From contig NC_087099.1 of assembly GCF_963855985.1 (NCBI RefSeq), forward strand, positions 2,696,001-2,760,000: a stretch of 64,000 nt of DNA, written 5' to 3'. The position numbers and the translations under genes are program-made. Positions 56,206 through 64,000 of the stretch are shown here, piece after piece. The DNA is from Ostrinia nubilalis. Its lineage: Eukaryota; Arthropoda; Insecta; Lepidoptera; Crambidae. Below the pieces are notes generated by a model. The model was not told the origin of the DNA, made no database searches, and worked only from the letters and a program-made list of their open reading frames with translations. Position 1 is the stretch's first letter. Every line of letters begins with the position of its first letter.

Positions 56206-57033
56206 TTAGAGTTCTGATAAGTAATTATGAAACATATTTATTCAAAAGCTCTCAGTCAGTTTCCAAACATGTTTTAAAAACTTTCAGAATGGAACTGAGA
56301 TACACGAACTAGTAAGACCCATTTTCACATTGTATAAAGCAGAAAATTAGACAGCCGACAGACATTACTGGAAGGAAATTGTCTGTAATACGAACGGAGC
56401 AGATCTAACCTGACTCAGACTCAGTTGCGCTAATAATTCTAGCAGTCAAAAGGCACTAGTTCATATATGTACAGTTACCTACTCTAGATAATCAAACGCA
56501 GTGAAAGTACACTAAGATTAAGAACTTAAGGTTTTGGTTTCTCAAATTTGTCTATTTCAATGTAGAGTTATTATAAGTCAATCTCCAGAGTTAAATTACT
56601 TAAACTACTTCATTCACATGAATCCTTCTAAATTATTCAGATTGTAGACATTAGACTTGTGAACCACGCAATGGAAGAGTAAGGAGAATAAAATAAAAAA
56701 TCATTTCGTTTATATCAATAGAAGCAATAAGTATTGATTCCAAACAACTGATACGACTTTCAGATACTCCCACCGGCTTTATATCAAACCTAAAGAAAGT
56801 ATGTTAATGCAGCCTTTAGAAAACTAACAGATGGCGTCTGAAGAGAGTCGAGAGTCAACAGTCCGTTTAATATCCGGACTAGCGGATACCGCGACTTCGG
56901 CCGCCATTAACATATAAATGGGATCTCGATTCTCGATCGTCCCCGGGGACGCACTGTAATTATTGTCGCGGTCAGTCAGATTTAATTAATACATTTATAG
57001 ACGGGTCTAATTTATGCATGTTGAAAAAGTAAT
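56206..57033. other. non-coding stretch
   Basis: No gene seen. Around 56880-56970 a GC-richer patch (GCGACTTCGGCCGCCATTAA, GATCGTCCCCGGGGACGC) could be regulatory. Confidence 0.3.
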
Positions 57034-57035
57034 TA

Positions 57036-57776
57036 TAGCCTGACCAGGAACATAAAAACCCTGGCATAGTGGCGCGTCAATTGCATTTGATAGTGCAACA
57101 CTGAGTACAGTCGTACCTGTGTTAAATTAATAGGCTAACTTTATGTATCAGGATTCAGGATTACGGGCTAATTTGATATTTTCATAAATTAACGAAAAAA
57201 TATTATTATAGGTAACCTGATTTTAATAAATTAAATGAAACCATCAATCGAGCTAGTAGATTTATTTTGTTATTCATCAATAATCAAATTCAGAACTTGA
57301 ATATTCAACTGCAATGTCTGCTCATGAACACTTCAAACTCGGTTCTTCTTTCCCAATCCTATAAAATTCAACACTTAGAAAGTGTCAAAATTTTTAAAAT
57401 AGGTAGTTGAAACAAACCACAGCTAATTTTCATAGTGGACTGTACTATACGATAAACATGTCAGTCAATTTGACAACCTTTGTCGGAAACATTATTCAAT
57501 GAAAATATTGTCCGAACCCTTAGTATTTCTCTTCGACAAATACTTTAACACATTGTGAACCACTTTTCTTTCACGACTATAAAAATATTTTAGCAATTTA
57601 ATTCATAAAACCAATTGCGCACATTTAAAATAAAGTTTGTTTACACTTTGACAGCAATAGACTGACATGCAAGGTGACATGTCAATGAAGTTTTCAGTTA
57701 CTGTTGCCATTAAAAGAAATTAGTACCATTAGTTTTCCGCAACATGGCGAAGGTTTTTATGTTCCTGGTCAGGCTA
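57036..57776. mobile_element. 741-bp TIR element, TAGCCTGACCAGGAACATAA ends
   Basis: The left end TATAGCCTGACCAGG followed by AACATAAAAACC is perfectly complementary to the right end GGTTTTTATGTT followed by CCTGGTCAGGCTATA, a perfect match of 28 bp. Similarity weakens over a further 15 bp (GGCATAGTGGCG versus CGCCATGTTGCG). TA at both edges (57034-57035 and 57777-57778) may be the target duplication. The interior is AT-rich and non-coding. It is a non-autonomous DNA element, superfamily uncertain. Confidence 0.75.
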
Positions 57777-57778
57777 TA

Positions 57779-58224
57779 AATGGGATCAATTTTTGAACAC
57801 TTGTTGTTTTTAGTAGACTTCAAAAAAGGTTTTCGGTGGAATTTTTGTTACTTTAGAACTCTACAGGAACCGATTTGAAATATTATTTTTGTTTGATAGT
57901 AGATTACTTCTTACTACGCTTTTTCTAAAATGTGGTTCTAAATTCTGAAACAGTAGAAGTTAGTAAACATGGAAGATATTCTTTTTATTTTTGGTATTTA
58001 TTTTACAACGCAAACGGTAAATTGTGGCCGTTACTCATGACAGGCGCTTACGACTGCTCATAAAAGGGATCATGTAATAAGAATACCTACAGCCTACACG
58101 ATATTCCGGTACATTCCAGACTCTGGGTTTTTAATTTTCCTGACAAGCCTCACCGACAATTATTAGATGTCCGTCTAATGGGCTGGGCAGACATTTATTA
58201 CTGTCATCTGGCGTTAAAAACGGC
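57779..58224. other. non-coding stretch, no gene seen
   Basis: AT-rich with no frame or repeat identified beyond an ATAAATGGGATC word also found at about 56914. Confidence 0.3.
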
Positions 58225-58790
58225 TCCTCAAGTTGTAAACTTACTTATTTATTTATTTATTTTATTTATTTATTATTCAAACATCTTACAAGCTAACAGA
58301 ATATATTCCAAAGCGCTTATAAGATTAATTGTACATAGGTTATCATGCATGTCAATATAATAATAATTAATTCAATGTCAATATAATAATTATAAAGTCA
58401 ATTAAATAAAAACAATAGATTTAAATCAAATTACCGAATGTCAATAGAACAATAAATTTAAAATTACAAATAAATTATAAAAATAATGTCATAATAAAGT
58501 AGTTAATTAATAATCAATCAAATAAAGTCAAAATAGAAACAATAAAATAATGTCAAATTGTCAATACGTATAAAAGTCATTTAATTTAACCAAAATTGAT
58601 TTAAGAGATGTCCTAAACTATCTGCAAATAGATCGATTTCATAGTGCCGAGCAAGAATGTCCCCGATAATTCGCAGAGCGCGGGTAGTGGGCGCATGACG
58701 CGCGCGCTCGGTGCGCACGGCAGGCAGGGCCAGTAGGCGCGGTCGGCGGCGAGGTGCCACAAGGCCCGATGCGTCCCACGAGATTGTGGG
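58225..58790 (-). mobile_element. 5'-truncated LINE 3' end with (AAAT)n tail
   Basis: Minus-strand coding from about 58780 to a stop at 58581 reads RPRLLALPAVRTERARHAP, then TTRALRIIGDILARHYEIDL, then FADSLGHLLNQFWLN. It is a GC-rich, Arg-rich C-terminus like that of the full LINE at 15 kb but from another family. About 300 bp of AT-rich 3' UTR with repeated GTCAATA words follows, then a (TTTA)n run on the plus strand at 58245-58275. No clean target-site duplication was found. Confidence 0.65.
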
Positions 58791-59370
58791 AAAAAAAAAG
58801 TTACAAAAGTTTCTCAAGAACAAAGCTCGTCAACTGTGGCCTTGACAGTTCAATTACATTCTTTTCTCTATTCCACCGCTTAGCCTGGTGGTTCGCTTAC
58901 TGGAATAATACTTCAGGGGTCCCGGGGTCTATCCGCAATAAAGAATTTGTAAGGTAGATCTAGATATCCACATGTTTGGTACCTGATGAACTGATCATGC
59001 TACATCATACCATTGGTCTATTTTAGATACAAAAAAAATACTTGGTGAAGGATTCTTAATTCGTAGAAAGCCTCTCAATTCCAGAGTGACAAGGGTTATT
59101 TTTACGGCCGTCACAAGCCCACTTTCCGATAGATATGTGGTCGATCTGTGACGGATGATTTTGATAACTTATAAAAAGGGACAAAAATACTGTGAGAACG
59201 ATCTTCAAAACACCGCTAGATGTTATTGAACAGAAAAAGAAATGCTTACATTTCTGGTGAAAACAAGGTTCACCTATTTTTAATTGTATTACCTATTTTA
59301 TAACATGTTCACTTTCTTTTCAGGCTTGCTAAGAGCAAGTTTCTAAATGAACTCAGTATCATTTATATAA
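58791..59370. other. non-coding stretch, no gene seen
   Basis: No convincing frame. Short open frames around 58754-58957 overlap the LINE fragment edge and have no domain signal. Confidence 0.3.
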
Positions 59371-59568
59371 AACTAGCTTTTGCCCGCGGCTTCACCCGCG
59401 TGAAATTATGTTTGTCACAGATCGTCATAAATTATAGCCTCTATGTTATTCTGAGTTATAAACAATAATACTGTAAAGCATAAAAATCCATTCAGTAGTT
59501 TTTGCGTGAAAGAGTAACAAACATCCATCCAGACATCCAAACTTTCGCATTTATAATATTAGTAGGAT
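59371..59568 (+). repeat. AACTAGCTTTTGCCCGCGGC short element, plus copy
   Basis: Complete-looking copy: head AACTAGCTTTTGCCCGCGGC then TTCACCCGCG, a body with ATAGCCTCTATGTTATTCTG, and CATTCAGTAGTTTTTGCGTG. It ends CATCCATCCAGACATCC and AACTTTCGCATTTATAATAT. The same ends occur inverted at 37754-37986. Confidence 0.8.
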
Positions 59569-61030
59569 AGTTAACCTATAGGTATCCTATTATAATCTTT
59601 GACTCGAAACATGACCTGAATAATCTTCGTGTTCAAGTTACTCTCAGCTACCAACATAGTGAGAGCTATTGAAGTGATATCAAGCAAATTCAGAGCAATA
59701 GCGACTCAAATACCGAGGACATAGTTCGCTGCTTTAGATTAGCTCGGCGAACTACTGGGGTCAATTATTTTCATGCCCGGAATTCCTTCCCAGCGCTTTG
59801 ATAGAAGCGCAATGTTGTGGAAAGCTAAACCTTGAATGCGCCATTTTAGAAGCATTGCTACACGACTGAGGAAACCGTTAAATATTTTTCATGAATTTCA
59901 TTTCAGACAGTTTTATGCCGCTTTTTTGCTTGACTTGGCGGGGGCACTGCCGTGCCCCCAGATGGACTGATTACATGATTACTTAGGACATAAATATTTT
60001 CGGTTAAAAAAGGTAAGGTAGTAAGTAGGTATGTGTTACGTTACGATATGTAGGTAGGTAGGTACTTTTATAATCTTTCAACGTTGACCTGAAAGGGCAA
60101 TAAAATAGCTTGTAAAGTTATTCAGTAGCTAACTTAAAAGTTTGAAGTGCTAAACTAACTATAAGTTACAAAACTTATTCTGTTTCGACTGTGTTAACTT
60201 GTTTTTGTTGGTTGGGTGTTCGCTAGTCGAAGAAAGTTCGTTTAATGAAAAATAAATGTACCTACAGTCAAAGCAAATAACAGTCACTGAAAACGTACAT
60301 GATTTTATACTGACTTTTCTTAACTGATATTAAGATTAATTATTTATCAGTGTTGTGGATTAAAACCATTATTATAACATAGGTAGGCACCTAGTAAGTA
60401 CCTCTGATTCTGGATAAGTTTAGGTATTTGGGTTAACTGTCAAGTATTTATCAAATCTTGCCTTTATTTATGTTGAATAAAAAGTCATAGTAGGAAATGA
60501 ATTCTATACTTACTCGACCTTCGAGTTACTATATACATCCTCGTGTCAGTAAGAGCAATATTTAAGTTCCTTAGAATGTGCAAACCTAGATGACAATCTA
60601 AATATTTCTTAATTAAAACAAACATCCCTAATACAATACCTTGTTCAGCATTAAAGCAAAAGCAATCTATACAACGTGGTTTAAATTCCTACAACTATCG
60701 CACAGCATCCTGTCCGAAGAATCTTTGTAAGTAATCTAACCTAATATGTATTCAACATCTATAAATATTAAAAACAACTGCGAGACGGTAAAACAGGGAG
60801 TCCTGTGGGTGCGATAGCTGCGAACAATCCAGTTATATCTCCAACGTTTTACAATGACTACTGATTTTTGAGTGGCGACATCCGCAGCTGAATACTAAAG
60901 AGGCTGCAGGCTGCGACAACTCGCCTGAAACGCTCGCTCCTCGCGAAAATCAATAGACACATCTTCGAGATGACTCTCAACTTGTTCGAGGATTCAGCAC
61001 CGTTTTATATAACGTTATTTGTTGACAAGA
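59569..61030. other. non-coding stretch, presumed intron 1
   Basis: No gene seen. A short (TAGG)n run is near 60050-60064. GC content rises towards the CpG-rich block at 61.0-61.4 kb. Confidence 0.35.
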
Positions 61031-61170
61031 CTGCAGCGTTATCAGTGCCGTCGCAGGGACGAGACCGCGCGGCGAGTCGACGTCCTACCACGCCCCAAAG
61101 ATGCTGGGTCGTGGACCACGGTTTCGGGGGGGTTCGTGGGGCGGTGTTGATTCAGGGTGTGGGTACTTAC

Positions 61171-61420
61171 CCGCGTGAGCGAGGTCCCGATATAGGCGCC
61201 ATTGAGCGGGGCAGAGCGCGGCGGAGCGGCGGTGCGCGGCGGCGGTGGGCGCACGACTGGCGCCGGGCGCGTGCGTGCTGCGCGCGCATGAGCCGTCTCC
61301 GCAATTTGTTTTCCTCCGCTACTCCATGGGCCTTGGTTAACAGCAGTGAACGAGATTATGCTCCCGTGTAGATACAGGACGTGTAATGACGGATAAGTGA
61401 CAAGGACGCAGATATGCACG
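61171..61420 (-). other. candidate CpG-rich first exon and promoter of the minus-strand gene
   Basis: 61040-61330 is the most CpG-rich block in the window. On the minus strand it ends in CACGCGG|GTAAGT, a strong splice donor (exon end at 61171). Joined to the acceptor at 51642, it would provide the missing 5' UTR of the signal-peptide gene. It contains an ATG 32 bases before the donor (ATGGCGCCTATATCGGGACC) whose frame runs on into exon 2 out of phase with the signal peptide, so it would act as an overlapping upstream frame. The transcription start is not located. Open frames on both strands across the block are composition artefacts. Confidence 0.45.
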
Positions 61421-61739
61421 ATCGAGAATTCTGCAACGCTCTATCCTTCTCTGAGAGAACCATTACGTCCCGACAGCCGGAGTTCCCAGAAACATTGTCG
61501 CCGCTTATTCACGTCGTGGGACGTTGATGGCAATAGTTATGGATGAGATTTTAAACTCTGTTGTTTGCGGGAGGTAAACTAGCCCCCCGTACGTAGTTGG
61601 GTCACGTACACGAATAATTGAGGATGTTTCGCAATTCACTCAATTGTCTCATCATTTAATAATTTTGTCTGTATCCTGAAAATATTTCTTCTTGCGTTAA
61701 AATTTATGAAGATACTGAATGAAAACCCAATCCATTGCA
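61421..61739. other. upstream region of the minus-strand gene, no motif identified
   Basis: Non-coding on inspection. GC falls off quickly beyond 61570. It may hold promoter elements for the candidate first exon. Confidence 0.3.
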
Positions 61740-61811
61740 AACATCGATGATCGAACCCGCGACCTCTAGCTTAGTAGTCCGATACGCGAACCACTATACC
61801 AAATTGCCGTC
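61740..61811 (-). repeat. tRNA-derived SINE head
   Basis: On the minus strand TGGTATAGTGG matches the pol III A-box at every position. GTTCGATCA matches the B-box except the last base, at tRNA-like spacing (GGTCGCGGGTTCGATCATCG). Acceptor-stem pairing is poor, so it is a SINE or tRNA pseudogene rather than an active tRNA. Confidence 0.55.
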
Positions 61812-63548
61812 AAAATTCAATTTTTTGTATGACGTTTTATGACTGGATAAAAGCGAAAGAGTATATTTCACAGGAAGGAATTTACGAAAACTAATTTCAT
61901 TTTAGTTTGAAAACTCGTTAGTTAGTTCTTTTACTTAAAAACATGCATGACTCTACCACCGAACGTTTGAATTTAGTCCCATTTACAGAGCCGGAAAAAA
62001 TACCACATCATAAAAATCGAGCGACCCCTGATTCAGTACGTAATAATGCAGGAAAATAAACTCAAGATCCGTCGAACCTTTTCCTAGTTGACCTTCGCAG
62101 TGCGTCCTCATCGCGGATGGGCCAATCCTCGTTCTCCGAGCACGTACTCTCTGCTGGGGTGGACACACGCGGAGAACGTGCAGGACAATCGGGAATACTC
62201 ATCATGATTATCGAAAATCGTTCCGCTTATCACGGTCTTCTATTATAGGAGCTACTTCTATCATACAATACAAAATCGAATGCTAGATATTTGAAAAATC
62301 TGAATTCTTTTTACTTGTTTTCCCATGATTACATAAGGATGGTCGACTGCAATAATGATTAATGTCCTTTCTACCTTGTTTAAGCATCTTTTATATCCTC
62401 AAGTAAGTACAAGTCCCATAAATCATATAAAAATAAAGTAAATAGACATTACTTAGACGTGTATTTAGAGACTTTATTTTCCTAATGCACATGACTACTT
62501 TATTTTAAGACACTATCTGCTCTTCTTCTGCACCCTGTATAGAAAGAAATATACATCGTTTTTATTTCCGATAAAGTAATAGTATTGGGGACTCTACCGG
62601 GGCAGCGCTACCAGTCACGTAGCCGCTACACGCTCCTGATATCTTGATAGGTATGTGAACCCTACTCTAACTACATAAATACTATTTCACAGACTGCCAG
62701 TTAGTATATGGTGGGTACGCAACACATTATACCTGGGCTATTTATAAAAGAACCGCTCACTCGTATAAACAGTCTTTAAATGATACCAACTAATATTCTC
62801 ACTATTCAATCTGTAACTATAAATTAAAAATAACTTTCCAAAACTAGCAAGCATTCCCCGCTAGGAAAAGACATGAAAAACACTAAAAACACAGCTTTTT
62901 CTTTTCATGCAACGTAACAACTGGTTGTAGTTTGTTTACAGAATTTATCATGCGCTACATAGAGCGAGTTTTCATACAAAAGCTCTCTGGGGAGGTATAA
63001 AAGAAGAGAACAATACCTGAACTAGGGTAAAACCTAACTTCAGACCGGAATTTCTTTATTTTTATATTTGATTCTTACATTTTAGTTTCGTAGAGTTCGT
63101 TATTGTTAGTTTGTTCCGTTTTTTGGAACTTTTGCTTTGCTTCTTGTGGCTATTTATTATAATTACATTAAGATGGAGGAAGGTACTTATTTCATATTAT
63201 CGTATTCTTATTATTTGATAGCTGGGCTTAGCCATTTTAAATCTTCGCGGGCTCTTATCAGCTTCCTAGTCCGACCTCATGTCCATGGCAATATTAAGTA
63301 GAACATTCACCGTTTCTCTTCCTCGTGCAAACTAAAATTAATATCTATACTAAACAAATTATACCTACTTCCTATTATAATTTATCAAAAATCATATTTT
63401 GTGTGTGTTTACTCGTAGTCTCGTAGTATAGAAGGGTAGAGCTTAGGGCTTACTTGATTTAAGGCCATCTAACAGCAAGTAGCAGAACTAAATAAAAAAT
63501 AAAAACTATTTCCTTGTTGACTAGTATTTAGTTATAAAACTCCGCAAT
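61812..63548. other. intergenic region between divergent gene starts
   Basis: AT-rich apart from 62090-62190. No frame or repeat of note. It separates the minus-strand candidate first exon from the plus-strand gene. Confidence 0.35.
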
Positions 63549-63559
63549 AGATGGCGCTA
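63549..63559 (+). promoter_or_regulatory. CTCF-like AGATGGCGCTA motif
   Basis: AGATGGCGCTA lies about 70 bp upstream of the Inr-like element of the plus-strand gene. It resembles the insect CTCF core and the pair at 51763-51863. Confidence 0.4.
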
Positions 63560-63619
63560 CTAATGTAGCAACTATATTTTTTACACTGGCAATAAACAAA
63601 GTAAATGTCATTATTTCTT

Positions 63620-63625
63620 TCAGTT
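63620..63625 (+). promoter_or_regulatory. Inr-like TCAGTT
   Basis: TCAGTT matches the arthropod initiator consensus TCAKTY and sits 90 bp upstream of the ATG at 63710. No TATA box lies at -30 and no clear DPE was seen. The same CAG could instead be a 3' splice site (TTTCTTTCAG). Confidence 0.35.
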
Positions 63626-63709
63626 GGCTGCACTGAGTCATCTTCCAGAATCAAAAAGTGTGACGGACTAGCGAGAAATTGTGAATTTTGTGAAAAAATA
63701 TAGTCAAAA

Positions 63710-63782
63710 ATGTCTACACTCGCTGCACCACTTGCTGTTGCTGGGACTAGGTCATCCGGATCTTCAGTCAGGAGTCAAAATG
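63710..63782 (+). CDS. first coding exon of a plus-strand gene (partial, N-terminus)
   Basis: The ATG in a good insect start context (CAAAAATGTC) opens 24 codons plus one base: MSTLAAPLAVAGTRSS then GSSVRSQN. Next comes AATG|GTATGA, an acceptable splice donor. The peptide is Ser/Ala-rich, probably disordered, and lacks a signal peptide or membrane segment, so the product is likely cytosolic or nuclear. Upstream is an Inr-like site and about 85 nt of leader. The rest of the gene lies beyond the window and I do not recognise the protein from this stub. A chance frame cannot be excluded, but start context, composition and donor agree. Confidence 0.55.
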
Positions 63783-64000
63783 GTATGAATTTTATGTTAA
63801 AATCCACACGAGGTAACACAGCCCCGGTGATCACATGCATTGCCACTTATGGTTACATTTTCATAAATATTTCGTAAAATCAGTATCAAATTGCCAGATA
63901 ATCATTATTTCTAGGATGTTTGTTTCGTAAATGTCTCTCCTGTTTAATTTTCCTTAAGAATTTGAAAATTTACTACTAAGTACAAGGAAACTAACCTATG
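63783..64000 (+). other. presumed first intron of the plus-strand gene
   Basis: Begins GTATGAATTT at the proposed donor. AT-rich, non-coding and open-ended at the window edge. Confidence 0.4.

Noticed and set aside
61042..61419. Open frames on both strands across the CpG-rich block (133 and 125 codons)
   Set aside because: High GC removes stop codons on all frames. Peptides are Pro/Arg/Ala-rich without domains; treated as promoter/5' UTR composition.
61740..61811. Possible functional tRNA gene
   Set aside because: A- and B-boxes are good but acceptor and anticodon stems do not pair well; a tRNA-derived SINE fits better.

Overview
The window looks like part of a moth or butterfly (Lepidoptera) nuclear genome. 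It is AT-rich, with short CpG-rich islands. It is crowded with interspersed repeats typical of Lepidoptera: RTE-type LINEs ending near 'GCTGAAAAGAAGAAG', a LINE whose ORF1 carries a baculovirus-FP-like C-terminal domain, the 'CCCGCG(A/G)CTTCG' short element family, tRNA-derived SINE heads and several MITEs. Single-exon coding potential is confined to retrotransposon ORFs. Host genes appear only as short spliced exons. No rRNA, CRISPR, operon or prokaryotic signal was seen. All family assignments come from reading motifs by eye; no database search was run.

Layout. 1-11.5 kb is non-coding and holds a minus-strand RTE tail, a 263-bp TA-flanked MITE, a 205-bp hAT-type MITE with an 8-bp target-site duplication, and several hairpins. 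11.55-12.96 kb is a decayed pogo-like DNA transposon with about ten copies of an ATTGCCCAC motif and a psq-type helix-turn-helix remnant. 14.67 to about 19.7 kb (minus) is a nearly intact two-ORF LINE. 21.3-22.7 kb holds a tandem duplication and a 470-bp TIR element. 25.6-27.3 kb is a second iterated-motif element (TGATTCATATGG), invaded by two RTE fragments. 43.27-45.27 kb is a young 5'-truncated RTE insertion with a perfect 12-bp target-site duplication. 46.5-48.5 kb is a third iterated-motif element (TGATTACCCCGAC), split by an internally deleted LINE. 49.0 kb and 57.0-57.8 kb carry further TIR elements.

Host genes. A minus-strand gene is supported by a signal-peptide exon at 51547-51642, with good splice sites on both sides. 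A CpG-rich block ending in a GGGTAAGT donor at 61171 is a plausible first exon for it. A GC-rich minus-strand open frame at 27373-27577 encodes a clear transmembrane segment followed by a stop. It may be the end of the same gene, with introns of 10-24 kb, or of another gene. A plus-strand gene begins at the right edge: Inr-like TCAGTT at 63620, ATG at 63710, splice donor at 63783. The two genes would be divergent, about 2.2 kb apart, and most of the window would be intron or intergenic DNA.

The most unusual structure is the set of three unrelated-looking segments (11.6, 25.6 and 46.5 kb). Each carries 8-10 copies of its own 12-14-mer. All three motifs start with (T)GATT or NATT and are arranged as inverted clusters. 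They look like members of one DNA-transposon architecture whose reiterated motif differs between families.
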